Below, one piece after another: positions 51,113 through 59,257 of a stretch of DNA of 64,000 bases. The notes below the pieces were generated by a model. It was not told where the DNA came from. It saw nothing but the letters and a program-made list of their open reading frames with translations, and ran no database searches. Numbering within the stretch: the first letter of the stretch is position 1; every line of letters begins with the position of its first letter. The stretch is from Halochromatium roseum (GTDB taxonomy: Bacteria; Pseudomonadota; Gammaproteobacteria; Chromatiales; Chromatiaceae). The translations under genes and the position numbers were made by a program. The stretch lies in the NCBI RefSeq assembly GCF_016653315.1, contig NZ_NHSH01000044.1, positions 1-64,000 of the forward strand, in the 5' to 3' direction.

Positions 51113-52585
51113 TCAAACCGACGCGACATCGGTACCCAGCACGCCAGGCAATTCAACGCTAGCGCGAAAACCGCCGAGACTCGGTGAGCGGCCAAGCCCG
51201 AGCCGGCCTCCGTAGAGTTCGAGGATCTCACGCACGATCGAAAGACCAAGGCCGTGGCCTTCGACGCGCTCGTCGACACGCACACCGCGTGCGCCAATCG
51301 CCGCGAGCTCGATCTCACTGCAGCCTGGACCATCGTCTTCGACCCAGAGGCGCAGGTCCGCCGCGCTGGGCTCAAACCGGCAATGCACCTCGCTGTTTGC
51401 CCATTTGCAGGCGTTGTCGAGCAGGTTGCCCAGCAGCTCGAGCATGTCTTCGCGGTCGACCGTCAATGCTGTTGAGAGCGCGTTGTCATAGCGGATGTTC
51501 AAGCCCTTGTGCGCATACATGCGCTCCAGCAGTTCGATCAACACCGGCAGGTCGGCGCTGATATCGAAGGTCGAGCCAGTCCGCAGACCGCCGGCGATGC
51601 GCGCGCGTTTCAGCTCGCGCTCCACCAAGGTCTGCACCCGCTGCACCTGCTCGACACAGCGCTGGCGTCGCAGTCCGATACAGCGCTGATGCTGCGACCC
51701 GATACAGCGTTGCGCTGCATCGGGCGGATCATCCAAGCGCTCGAGCTGCTGCAGCAGCAGGTTGAGCGGCGTCTTGAGCGCATGCGCGAGATTTCCAGCG
51801 GCGTTGCGAGAACGCTGCAGGCGCTGCCCATAGACGACCAGCAGTGCGTTGAACTTTCGCACCAGCGGCAGGATCTCGATCGGGACGGCTTCCGTGATGG
51901 CGTCTATGGTGCCACGCTCCAGCGCATCGATGTCTCTGTAGATCGGCTGCAATTGGCGCAACGCCCGCCGCACAATCAACCGTTGCACGAAAAGCATGAG
52001 CAGGAGTCCACCGATGGCGAGCCCCGCGAACAGCTGCTCGAATACCTGCAGCTCTTCCAACAGTGGATTCAGATTTTCAGCAACGGCAATCGTCACCGTC
52101 GCATCGCCGATCCGATAGCCGGCGCTGCGCACTAGGAGCCGCTGGTTAAGCGGACCCTCGGTCTCCCAATCGATGATCTGGCCGGCTGGCAACGATTCGG
52201 CAGCAAGCTGTTGGTCCCAGAGCGAACGTGACAGGCTCCGGGAGCCATCAGCGCCAATGACCTCGTAGTAATGGCCGGAGAATGGCTGCTGATAGATCGG
52301 GCCGAGGATGCCCGACAGGGGTTGGGGTCTGAGCTGCTGCTTGGTCTGGTGGTGCGGCAGAAATTGAGGTTGAGGCCTGATCTGGGGCTGGGATGGGGAT
52401 GAGAGCACTGCATGAGTCTGCGAGAGGCTGCCAAGCAAGGCCTCGGCATCATGCTGCAGTCTCGACAGCACATAGGCCTCAGTGCTGCGATGCAGCGCTG
52501 CATGGCCGAGCCACCAAGAGGTCGTGATCACCAACGCCAGGCTGATGCCGAGACCGAGATGCAGGCGGGCTTCGAGCGATCTCAA
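51113..52585 (-). CDS. Sensor histidine kinase
   Basis: 490 residues. Membrane helix at the N terminus (LGISLALVITTSWWLGHAA), a periplasmic domain of about 170 residues including a Gln/Pro-rich stretch (SPSQPQIRPQPQFLPHHQTKQQ), second membrane span (LFAGLAIGGLLLMLFV), HAMP-like linker, H box NLAHALKTPLNLL, then N box LLGNLLDNACKWA and G boxes VEDDGPGC, EGHGLGLSIV. The H box region carries three 8-residue repeats (QRCIGSQH, QRCIGLRR, QRCVEQVQ). Functions with the response regulator encoded 66 bp upstream on the same strand. Confidence 0.9.
   Translation of the reverse strand: MRSLEARLHLGLGISLALVITTSWWLGHAALHRSTEAYVLSRLQHDAEALLGSLSQTHAVLSSPSQPQIRPQPQFLPHHQTKQQLRPQPLSGILGPIYQQPFSGHYYEVIGADGSRSLSRSLWDQQLAAESLPAGQIIDWETEGPLNQRLLVRSAGYRIGDATVTIAVAENLNPLLEELQVFEQLFAGLAIGGLLLMLFVQRLIVRRALRQLQPIYRDIDALERGTIDAITEAVPIEILPLVRKFNALLVVYGQRLQRSRNAAGNLAHALKTPLNLLLQQLERLDDPPDAAQRCIGSQHQRCIGLRRQRCVEQVQRVQTLVERELKRARIAGGLRTGSTFDISADLPVLIELLERMYAHKGLNIRYDNALSTALTVDREDMLELLGNLLDNACKWANSEVHCRFEPSAADLRLWVEDDGPGCSEIELAAIGARGVRVDERVEGHGLGLSIVREILELYGGRLGLGRSPSLGGFRASVELPGVLGTDVASV
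51652..51723. repeat. Three in-frame 24-bp repeats in the histidine kinase
   Basis: CGACACAGCGCTGGCGTCGCAGTC, CGATACAGCGCTGATGC... and CGATACAGCGTTGCGC... follow directly, each 24 bp, encoding 8 residues in the loop or second helix of the dimerisation domain. Such arrays gain and lose units by slippage without breaking the frame, so length variation between strains is likely. Confidence 0.7.
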
Positions 52586-52651
52586 GGAAAGCGCCCATTG
52601 TCAGCAGCGCGGACAACGACGGCAGCAGTGGCGACAACACCAGCAGCGCTA

Positions 52652-53317
52652 TCAGGGCTTCGAGGGAAACACATAGCCCTGTCCACGCTGAGTGCGCAGA
52701 TGCTCTCGGCCAAGCTTCTCGCGCAGACGCCGCACATAGACCTCGATCAGGTTACTGCCGTGCTCGGCATGTTGATCGTAGACATGGGCGATCAAACGCT
52801 CCTTGGAGAGCACCTTGTCTGGATTCAGCATGAAATAGCGCAGCAGCCGGAACTCGGTGCCCGTTAGCTCAACCTCACAACCGTCAGTTCGCGTGACGCG
52901 CTGATGTTCGTCGTCAAGCCACAGGCCGCCCGCGCTGACGCCGGCACAGGCTTGCCCAACAGCACGACGGATCAGCGCCTGCAGACGAGCGATCAGTTCC
53001 TGCACATGGAAGGGCTTACCGAGATAGTCATCGGCACCGGCCTTGAGGCCATCGACCCGCTCATGCCAGGCATCGCGCGCGGTAAGCACGAGCACCGGGG
53101 TGCGCAAACCCTCAATCCGCCAGTCGCGCAGCACCTCGAGCCCCGGCTTCCCCGGCAGCCCCAAATCGAGCACGATGGCATCATAGGGCTGGTCACTGCC
53201 GAGAAAGGCGCCGTCGATGCCGTCAAGCGCCCAATCTACCGCATAACCGTTGGCCATCAAATCAGCCCGCAGGCCACTGCCGAGCGTGCGATCATCCTCG
53301 ATCAGCAACAGACGCAT
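52652..53317 (-). CDS. OmpR-family response regulator
   Basis: 221 residues. Receiver: LLIEDDRTLGSGLR (acidic pair), AIVLDLGLPGKPGLEVL (phosphorylated Asp 51), LVLTARDAWHERVDGLKAGADDYLGKPF (Thr and Lys). C-terminal winged helix: GTEFRLLRYFMLNPDKVLSKERLIAHVYDQ and SNLIEVYVRRLREKLG. Of the PhoP/QseB subgroup. With the histidine kinase gene downstream and the PepSY gene 6 bp upstream it forms one transcript; the PepSY and DUF6746 proteins suggest an envelope or metal stress signal. Confidence 0.92.
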   Translation of the reverse strand: MRLLLIEDDRTLGSGLRADLMANGYAVDWALDGIDGAFLGSDQPYDAIVLDLGLPGKPGLEVLRDWRIEGLRTPVLVLTARDAWHERVDGLKAGADDYLGKPFHVQELIARLQALIRRAVGQACAGVSAGGLWLDDEHQRVTRTDGCEVELTGTEFRLLRYFMLNPDKVLSKERLIAHVYDQHAEHGSNLIEVYVRRLREKLGREHLRTQRGQGYVFPSKP

Positions 53318-53323
53318 CGACCC

Positions 53324-53662
53324 TCAGTCCTCATCGCCATCCACATCGATCAACTGGCCGGTCCTGGCGTCAAACACGATCGACCAAACCGCACCATCAG
53401 GATCGAGCATCTCGATCTCGTACACATAGCGGTGCGGATCGTCCTCCGCGTGCAGTTCAACCTCGACTGGGATACCGGGCCGCACTGACTGCGCCCGCGT
53501 CAGGAATTGCTCGAGGGGTAAGATGCGGCCCTGTGAAAGCAGATGCCGGGCAAGCTCGGCATCATCATCGCCTGCATCCGCCCCCCTTGGTATCAGCACG
53601 GCAACGGCGAGCATCATCATCGGCCAACAACAATCCCTGGCGGCGACCCTTCCATGCCGCAT
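53324..53662 (-). CDS. PepSY-domain exported protein
   Basis: 112 residues from the ATG at 53662, which gives a well-formed signal peptide (basic n-region RHGRVAARD, hydrophobic CCWPMMMLAVAVLIP, cleavage after ADA); earlier ATGs at 53701 and 53755 are possible. The rest is one PepSY unit: ILPLEQFLTRAQSVRPGIPVEVELHAEDDPHRYVYEIEMLDPDGAVWSIVFDARTGQLIDVDGDED. Small PepSY proteins often precede PhoP/QseB-type two-component genes and modulate the sensor. The stop is 6 bp from the response regulator's start. Confidence 0.8.
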   Translation of the reverse strand: MRHGRVAARDCCWPMMMLAVAVLIPRGADAGDDDAELARHLLSQGRILPLEQFLTRAQSVRPGIPVEVELHAEDDPHRYVYEIEMLDPDGAVWSIVFDARTGQLIDVDGDED

Positions 53663-53777
53663 CGCCACGCAGCCTTTGTGCAACGCTCGCGTCCCCTGCA
53701 TCAGCCCAACGCATTCAGCTGTCGCTGAAGCCATCTTTGGCGACACGACAACCATGTGGGTGCATCCTTGAACTGGA

Positions 53778-54158
53778 CTAATCGTCGAATTGATCCGCCA
53801 TCAATAGATATTCACGACCCGACTCGAGCACCACGTCCAGGTCACCCCTCTCTGAAGCGAGATGAACCTCTTCCAAGGAGGTTGTCAAGCTGACAAGCGC
53901 AGCCTGCATCTTGGCGATGGCGTTCTCGAGGGTATAGGTCAGCTCGTGGATGTGAGCGAGATCGGCGCCTTCGATACTGTCGCCATTGAGGTATTGCTTG
54001 AGCTTCTCGTTGCCCTCCTCGAAGTGACGGAAGGCCTCCTCGACGGAATCGGCTTGCTTGCCCGTGAAGTGGGGACGGCCATCGGGTGAGAGGTCGTCCG
54101 CTGCAACGCTCCCTGTCATCGTCAGAAAAAAAGCTAGCGTGATTGGGCTGAATTTCAT
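53778..54158 (-). CDS. DUF6746-like exported helical protein
   Basis: 126 residues from ATG 54158. Signal peptide KFSPITLAFFLTMTGSVAA, then an all-helical domain: PHFTGKQADSVEEAFRHFEEGNEKLKQYL, LAHIHELTYTLENAIAKMQAALVSLTTSLEEVHLASE. This fits the DUF6746 family of gammaproteobacterial periplasmic proteins found beside PepSY and two-component genes. Likely a periplasmic ligand- or metal-associated helper; His residues in HIHELT are suggestive only. First gene of the minus-strand group. Confidence 0.65.
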   Translation of the reverse strand: MKFSPITLAFFLTMTGSVAADDLSPDGRPHFTGKQADSVEEAFRHFEEGNEKLKQYLNGDSIEGADLAHIHELTYTLENAIAKMQAALVSLTTSLEEVHLASERGDLDVVLESGREYLLMADQFDD

Positions 54159-54318
54159 TGACTGAGTCTCGAAGAGTCGGGTGGATAGAGTCTGTGTCTG
54201 CAAGATGAGGCTACACAACCGGAACCCAATCCTTGAGCGCCGATGACGAGGAAGACAGGCCCTCGCTTGTTCCTCGTCAGACAAGCAGCCAAACAGCGCG
54301 TAGTAAACTGCGGCTACG

Positions 54319-54756
54319 ATGATAATGACAGTCCCCCGAACCACGGGGCTCGAGGAGGCGAAGGTGCGGCTGCACATTCCACTAGACACGCTCTGCTCAC
54401 TGATCGAATTGGCCCGTGAATTCCAGGCCAAAGAATCGGTCGTCTTCCCTGAGGTACCCACCAGTCCAAGCGACGATTGGGCAATGCAGGTGTTAGCTGA
54501 CCATGGCGACGATTACAACGTCGCCGAATTCAGCAACATCGTCACCGAGATGTCAGAGCGCCAGCGCTCTGAACTCGTGGCCCTGATGTGGGTCGGGCGT
54601 GGCGATTACAGCGTCGAGGAATGGGAGCAGGCGGTCGACGATGCGCTCGGTGACTTCAGCATCCGGGCAGCGGCCTATGTGTTGGCCCATCCGATGGTCT
54701 CTGATCATCTGGAAGAAGGGATGATCGCGTTCGAGTTGTCTTGCGACGAAGACTAA
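54319..54756 (+). CDS. DUF3775 family protein
   Basis: 145 residues: HIPLDTLCSLIELAREFQAKESVVFPEV, DDWAMQVLADHGDDYNVAEFSNIVTEMSERQRSELVALMWVGRGDYSVEEWEQAVDDALGDFSIRAAAYVLAHPMVSDHLEEGM. This is DUF3775, small acidic alpha-helical proteins of unknown role in proteobacteria. Start could be the ATG at 54319 or a GTG about 44 bases on (VRLHIPLDTL). Divergent from the DUF6746 gene. Confidence 0.72.
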   Translation: MIMTVPRTTGLEEAKVRLHIPLDTLCSLIELAREFQAKESVVFPEVPTSPSDDWAMQVLADHGDDYNVAEFSNIVTEMSERQRSELVALMWVGRGDYSVEEWEQAVDDALGDFSIRAAAYVLAHPMVSDHLEEGMIAFELSCDED

Positions 54757-54821
54757 GGCTGACCAAAAAACCGGGTTTCAGGCAGCCGCCCTAAGGCTCA
54801 TGCGCGGCACCAGCCCGAACC

Positions 54822-54930
54822 ATGAATCGCGTGAGATCCCGGTAAAAATCGCCACAGCTGAACACCTATTGGAGCAGATCAGATCCTCGCGTCTTCGATC
54901 CGCACCGGGCGGTGTCCATCCGTGGCACTC
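54822..54930. repeat. Third dispersed motif copy and diverged AAGAACCAC-type half repeat
   Basis: ATGAATCGCGTGAGATCCCG (54822 onward) belongs to the same family as the pair near 51 kb. Further on, AGATCCTCGC ... GGTGTCCATCCGTGG (54891-54924) resembles the AGATCCTCGC ... GGTGTTTATCTGTGG part of the palindromic repeat at 4702-4780, so a decayed copy is likely. No gene between 54757 and 54965. Confidence 0.45.
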
Positions 54931-54965
54931 ATCCTCGGTTACCAGCCTCGCGGCCAGAACCGATC

Positions 54966-57068
54966 TCAGGCGTCAGGCACCTCGCCTTCCGCCACCGCCT
55001 TCATGCTCAGGCGAATGCGGCCCTGCTTGTCGACCTCGAGCACCTTGACGCGAATCACATCGCCCTCCTTGAGCTTGTCGCTGACCCGCTCGACGCGCTC
55101 ATCGCTGATCTGGCTGATGTGCACCAGCCCATCGCGGCCTGGCAGGATGGTGACGAAGGCTCCAAAGTCCATCAGACGCGCGACCTTACCCTCATAGATC
55201 TTGCCAACCTCGACGTCGGCGGTGATCAGGCGGATGCGCTTCTTGGCCTCCTCGCCGGCGCTCTTCTGCACCGAGAAGATCTTGACCAGACCATCGTCGT
55301 TGATGTCGATGGTGGCGCCGGTCTCTTCAGTGAGGGCGCGGATGGTCGCCCCACCCTTGCCGATGACGTCGCGGATCTTCTCCGGATGGATCTTGAACTC
55401 GATGATGCGCGGGGCATGCTCGGACATCTCGGAGCGATGGGTGTCGATGACCTTGCTCATCTCGCCGAGGATATGCAGCCGGCCGTCCTTCGCCTGCGCC
55501 AGCGCCTGCTCCATGATCTCGCGGGTGATGCCGTCAATCTTGATGTCCATCTGCAGGGCATTGATGCCCTCCGCTGGACCGGCGACCTTGAAGTCCATGT
55601 CACCGAGATGGTCCTCGTCGCCCATGATATCGGTCAGCACCGCGAACTGATCACCCTCCTTGATCAGCCCCATCGCCACACCCGCGACGGGCGCCTTGAT
55701 CGGCACGCCGGCGTCCATCAGCGACAGGCTGGTGCCGCAGACGCTGGCCATCGAGCTGGAGCCGTTCGATTCGGTGATCTCGGAGACGACGCGGATCGAG
55801 TACGGGAACTCGGCGAGGCTCGGCATCGAGGCCAGCACACCGCGCTTGGCCAGGCGACCGTGGCCGATCTCGCGCCGCTTCGGGCTGCCGACGCGACCGG
55901 TCTCACCGACGCAGAAGGGTGGGAAGTTGTAATGCAGCATGAAGGGCTCGCGCCGCTCGCCATCCAGGGCATCGATGATCTGCGAGTCACGCTCGGTGCC
56001 GAGCGTAGTGATCACCATCGCCTGGGTCTCGCCACGGGTGAACAGCGCCGAGCCGTGGGTGCGTGGCAGCACGCCGGTGCGGATGCTGATCGGACGCACG
56101 GTTGACGTGTCACGGCCATCGATACGCGGCTCGCCAGCGATGATGCGTCCGCGCACGATCTCCTTCTCGAGCTTCTCGACCGCGCCATACACCAGCGGCT
56201 GCGGCCAGGGCGAATCCTCGCCCGCAAGCTTGTCGAAAACGGCCTTGCGGATCTCGGTCAGCGCGGCATAGCGCTCCATCTTGTCCTGGATGCGATAGGC
56301 CGCGCCGAGCTGATCCGCGCAAGCCTCGGCCACCGCCGCCTTCAGCTCAGGGTCGCTCTGTACCGGCTCCCATTCGATCTGTGGCTTGTTGACCTCGGCC
56401 GCGAGTTCCTTGATCGCCTGGATCACCACCTGCATCTGCTCGTGGCCATACAGCACGGCACCGAGCATCACCTCTTCCGATAGGCTGCGCGCCTCGGACT
56501 CGACCATGAGGACGGCGCTCTCGGTCCCGGCGACGATCAGATCGAGATCGCTATCCGGACTCAGGCCGATCATCGCCGGATTCAGGATGTACTCGCCATT
56601 CTTGTAGCCAACGCGAGCCGCGCCGATCGGGCCATTGAACGGCAGCCCGGCGATCGACAGGGCCGCTGAGGCGCCAATCAAGGACGGGATCTCGGGGTTG
56701 ACGGCGGGGTTCAACGACTTAACCGTCGCGATCACCTGCACCTCGCGACCGAAGCCCTTGGCGAACAGGGGGCGCACCGGTCGGTCGATCAGCCGCGAGG
56801 TCAGGATCTCAGACTCGCTCGGGCGGCCCTCACGACGAAAAAAGCCGCCGGGGATGCGGCCGGCGGCGTAGGTCTTCTCTTGGTAGTCGATGGTCAGCGG
56901 CAGGAAATCCTTCATCTCCGTCGCTCGCTTGTCGACGACCACGGTGACCAGCACGACGGTGTCATCGACGTTGACCATGACCGCTCCGTCGGCCTGGCGT
57001 GCGATCTCACCGGTCTCGAGCGTTACCGTCTGATCGCCGTATTGAAAGGTCTTGCGGATTGGGGTCAC
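54966..57068 (-). CDS. pnp: Polynucleotide phosphorylase
   Basis: 700 residues from the GTG at 57068 ([19 protein letters not shown]). Phosphorolytic 3'-5' exoribonuclease and degradosome component. Two RNase PH domains (first with [21 protein letters not shown], second with [23 protein letters not shown] and [18 protein letters not shown]), KH domain ([29 protein letters not shown]) and S1 domain ([28 protein letters not shown]). Family-normal length. Downstream of rpsO as in most gammaproteobacteria; AGAGGA lies 9 bases upstream of the GTG. Confidence 0.97.
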   Translation of the reverse strand: MTPIRKTFQYGDQTVTLETGEIARQADGAVMVNVDDTVVLVTVVVDKRATEMKDFLPLTIDYQEKTYAAGRIPGGFFRREGRPSESEILTSRLIDRPVRPLFAKGFGREVQVIATVKSLNPAVNPEIPSLIGASAALSIAGLPFNGPIGAARVGYKNGEYILNPAMIGLSPDSDLDLIVAGTESAVLMVESEARSLSEEVMLGAVLYGHEQMQVVIQAIKELAAEVNKPQIEWEPVQSDPELKAAVAEACADQLGAAYRIQDKMERYAALTEIRKAVFDKLAGEDSPWPQPLVYGAVEKLEKEIVRGRIIAGEPRIDGRDTSTVRPISIRTGVLPRTHGSALFTRGETQAMVITTLGTERDSQIIDALDGERREPFMLHYNFPPFCVGETGRVGSPKRREIGHGRLAKRGVLASMPSLAEFPYSIRVVSEITESNGSSSMASVCGTSLSLMDAGVPIKAPVAGVAMGLIKEGDQFAVLTDIMGDEDHLGDMDFKVAGPAEGINALQMDIKIDGITREIMEQALAQAKDGRLHILGEMSKVIDTHRSEMSEHAPRIIEFKIHPEKIRDVIGKGGATIRALTEETGATIDINDDGLVKIFSVQKSAGEEAKKRIRLITADVEVGKIYEGKVARLMDFGAFVTILPGRDGLVHISQISDERVERVSDKLKEGDVIRVKVLEVDKQGRIRLSMKAVAEGEVPDA

Positions 57069-57159
57069 TAGGACGGTCCTCTGGGTGGTCCCCAAACGGG
57101 GATCAGGGCACGAACGCGTGCAGCCTTGGCTGGCCGGCCCGTACCTGGCATGGGAATAA

Positions 57160-57197
57160 GGTGGCGTGGGCGCCTGCAAGCGCGAGCTAACGCCACC
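57160..57197 (-). promoter_or_regulatory. Leader hairpin between rpsO and pnp
   Basis: GGTGGCGT (57160-57167) and ACGCCACC (57190-57197) form a perfect 8-bp stem with a 22-base loop that itself contains GCGCC/GGCGC-like pairing. In E. coli a hairpin at this place is cut by RNase III and mediates PNPase autoregulation (established there); I infer the same here. No U-run, so not an efficient terminator. Confidence 0.5.
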
Positions 57198-57239
57198 CTT
57201 GAGGTCCGGACCGAGGCCCGAACCGAACTCCGGACGCGC

Positions 57240-57509
57240 TTATCGGCGCAGGCCAAGCTTCTGAATCAGCGCCCGGTAGCGATCCAGATCCTTGCGCTTG
57301 AGATAGTCGAGCAGCTTGCGCCGCGAGTTGACCATGCGCACCAGGCCACGGCGCGAGTGATGATCATGCTTATGCTCGGTGAAGTGTCCGGTCAACTGCT
57401 TGATGCGCGCGGTCAGCAGCGCAACCTGCACCTCGGGTGAGCCGGTATCGTTAGTGCCGCGAGCGTGCTCTTCAACGATCAGGCGTTTCTCTTCGGCGGT
57501 CATTGTCAT
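57240..57509 (-). CDS. rpsO: 30S ribosomal protein S15
   Basis: 89 residues from ATG 57509 with GGAG seven bases upstream (a second ATG is two codons on). [86 protein letters not shown] is a textbook S15, binding 16S rRNA helix 22 and organising the central domain. Exact family length. Confidence 0.98.
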   Translation of the reverse strand: MTMTAEEKRLIVEEHARGTNDTGSPEVQVALLTARIKQLTGHFTEHKHDHHSRRGLVRMVNSRRKLLDYLKRKDLDRYRALIQKLGLRR

Positions 57510-57829
57510 TGCGAGTCTCCTCAAGGATAGCGACGCCCAGCGTGGCGTCAGTCATGGTCACCTTGGTCCCCAACAATGACCTCAGGGAACAAGGCGTTAA
57601 TCTGTGATACAAAGCGCACTCGGTCGCACCGAGCCCGCAGCCGAATCGTATCGAGCGCGATTCTACGGACTCCGTCATCGGTTTGAAACCAACGCACCCG
57701 AATCGCCTGGCGTGGATCAGCACCAGACCCAAAAATGGTCAGCACCGAAGCCTGACGCGCACCAGATATCAGGCACAGATCGAGCACAAAGCCGCTGGCT
57801 TTCAGCCTTCAGCCTTCAGCCTTCAGCCT
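57510..57829. other. Intergenic region truB-rpsO
   Basis: 320 bases on the minus strand between the truB stop and rpsO. It should hold the rpsO promoter; I see no convincing gene. Near the truB end it contains the AGCCTTC tandem repeat (57804-57831), and a short inverted stretch around 57560-57590 (CTTGGTCCCCAACAATGACC) without strong pairing. Confidence 0.4.
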
Positions 57830-57831
57830 TC
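57804..57831. repeat. Four copies of AGCCTTC at the truB stop codon
   Basis: Four perfect 7-bp units, 57804-57831. Read on the minus strand (GAAGGCT) the array begins inside the truB stop codon. A copy-number change of the 7-bp unit could not alter the TruB protein because the repeat lies downstream of TGA. Slippage-prone microsatellite. Confidence 0.85.
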
Positions 57832-58747
57832 AAACCAAGCGCTTCGGCTGCACCCGACCGTCGTCAAGGATCTCACCAACGCCGAGGAACCGATCGCTCA
57901 CGTCATAAAGCCGGACCAGCCCTTCGGTCGGCGCCTGCGGTACCAGCACGGGCTGTCCCTGGCTCAGATAAAAGGCGCTGTTGGCGGAAAGGCGCACCGC
58001 GGGGCAGTGCCCGAGGGTCGTCTCCAACGGCAAGAGCAGCGTATCGAGCGACTCCGGCCCTTGCGCCTCGGCCTGAGCCTCGAGCTCGGCCATGGTGACA
58101 AAATCCGTCTCTCCCTCGATATAGGGTCCGACACCAGTCCGACGCAGCGCCGACACATGGCCACCGCAGCCCAACTGTTTACCAATATCCTCGGCCAGCG
58201 TGCGCACATAGGTGCCTTTGGTGCAGTGCACGTCCAGCACGATATCCGGCAACGCCATCTCCAGCAGATCGAGCCGGTGGATGGTGATCTGGCGCGCGGC
58301 GCGCTCGACCTCCTTGCCCTCGCGCGCGAGCTTGTAGAGGCGCTGACCTTCGTGCTTGACCGCCGAGTACATCGGCGGCAGCTGTTCGATCTCGCCAATG
58401 AAGTGGCTGATGACCTCGAGCACCCGGGCCTCGGTGATGCCATCGACCGGCGCGGTCGCGATCACCTCACCTTCGGCATCGGCGGTCTCGGTGGTCTCAC
58501 CAAGACGCACGCGGACGCGGTAGCGCTTGTCGGCATCGAGCAGGAAGGCCGAGAACTTGGTGGTGTAACCCAGGCAGAGCGGCAGCAGGCCAGTCGCGAG
58601 CGGGTCTAGACTCCCGGTATGTCCCGCCTTCTGTGCACCATAGAGGCGCTTCACGCGCTGCAAGGCGTGGTTGGAGGAGATGCCGGAAGGCTTATCCAAC
58701 AAAAGGATACCATTGACCTCGCGGCCCTGTTTGCGTCGTCTTCCCAT
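57830..58747 (-). CDS. truB: tRNA pseudouridine(55) synthase TruB
   Basis: 305 residues. GILLLDKPSGISSNHALQRVKRLYGAQKAGHTGSLDPLATGLLPLCLG carries the catalytic Asp in GSLDPLATG; further YSAVKHEGQRLYKLAREG and CTKGTYVRTLAEDIGKQLGCGGHVSALRRTGVGPY. Makes Psi55 in the T loop of tRNAs. C-terminal PUA-like part ends with FLGVGEILDDGRVQPKRL. Starts ATG 58747 and lies 45 bp after rbfA. Confidence 0.97.
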   Translation of the reverse strand: MGRRRKQGREVNGILLLDKPSGISSNHALQRVKRLYGAQKAGHTGSLDPLATGLLPLCLGYTTKFSAFLLDADKRYRVRVRLGETTETADAEGEVIATAPVDGITEARVLEVISHFIGEIEQLPPMYSAVKHEGQRLYKLAREGKEVERAARQITIHRLDLLEMALPDIVLDVHCTKGTYVRTLAEDIGKQLGCGGHVSALRRTGVGPYIEGETDFVTMAELEAQAEAQGPESLDTLLLPLETTLGHCPAVRLSANSAFYLSQGQPVLVPQAPTEGLVRLYDVSDRFLGVGEILDDGRVQPKRLV

Positions 58748-58791
58748 GATGTTCCAGTTTAAGAGGCGGGCTCAGCAGTTAAGAAGCGGGC

Positions 58792-59244
58792 TCAGCGTCC
58801 GCTGTCGGAGGCATCCGCAGCCTCATCGGTGCGTCGATCATCGTCGCCATGGATCTGCGATTCGATCCGCGCGTGCTCGACATCTTGCCCCACGACTTCA
58901 TCAATCAGTGCGGATAGCTGCTCGCCACGGATGACTGATTCATCGTGGACGAAATGCAGCTGCGGCACCGTGCGCAAGCGCGCGGTCCGCGATAGCTCAT
59001 AGCGCAAGAAGCCCGACAAGCCGCCATTTAAGAGTCGTTGCTGCTCCGCGGCACCATCATCGGCCGGAAAGCAAGTGAAGTAGACCTTTGCATGCGCGAG
59101 GTCGCGGCTGACCCTGACCTCATGCAAGGTGATGTCGCCGAGGCGCGGGTCCTTCGCGCGCCGGAGTAGTTGGGTCAACTCACGCAGCAGGGCGGCGCCG
59201 ATGCGCTCGCCCCGATCGAAGCCGCGCTGGGATGCTCGACTCAT
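58792..59244 (-). CDS. rbfA: 30S ribosome-binding factor A
   Basis: 150 residues from ATG 59244 (SRASQRGFDRGERIGAALLRELTQLL). KH-like fold with RLGDITLHEVRVSRDLAHAKVYFTCF and LRYELSRTARLRTVPQLHFVHDESV. Helps late 30S maturation (16S 5' end). The C terminus is extended by about 20 charged residues. Thirteen bases separate it from infB. Confidence 0.93.
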   Translation of the reverse strand: MSRASQRGFDRGERIGAALLRELTQLLRRAKDPRLGDITLHEVRVSRDLAHAKVYFTCFPADDGAAEQQRLLNGGLSGFLRYELSRTARLRTVPQLHFVHDESVIRGEQLSALIDEVVGQDVEHARIESQIHGDDDRRTDEAADASDSGR

Positions 59245-59257
59245 TGCGCCATGGCTC

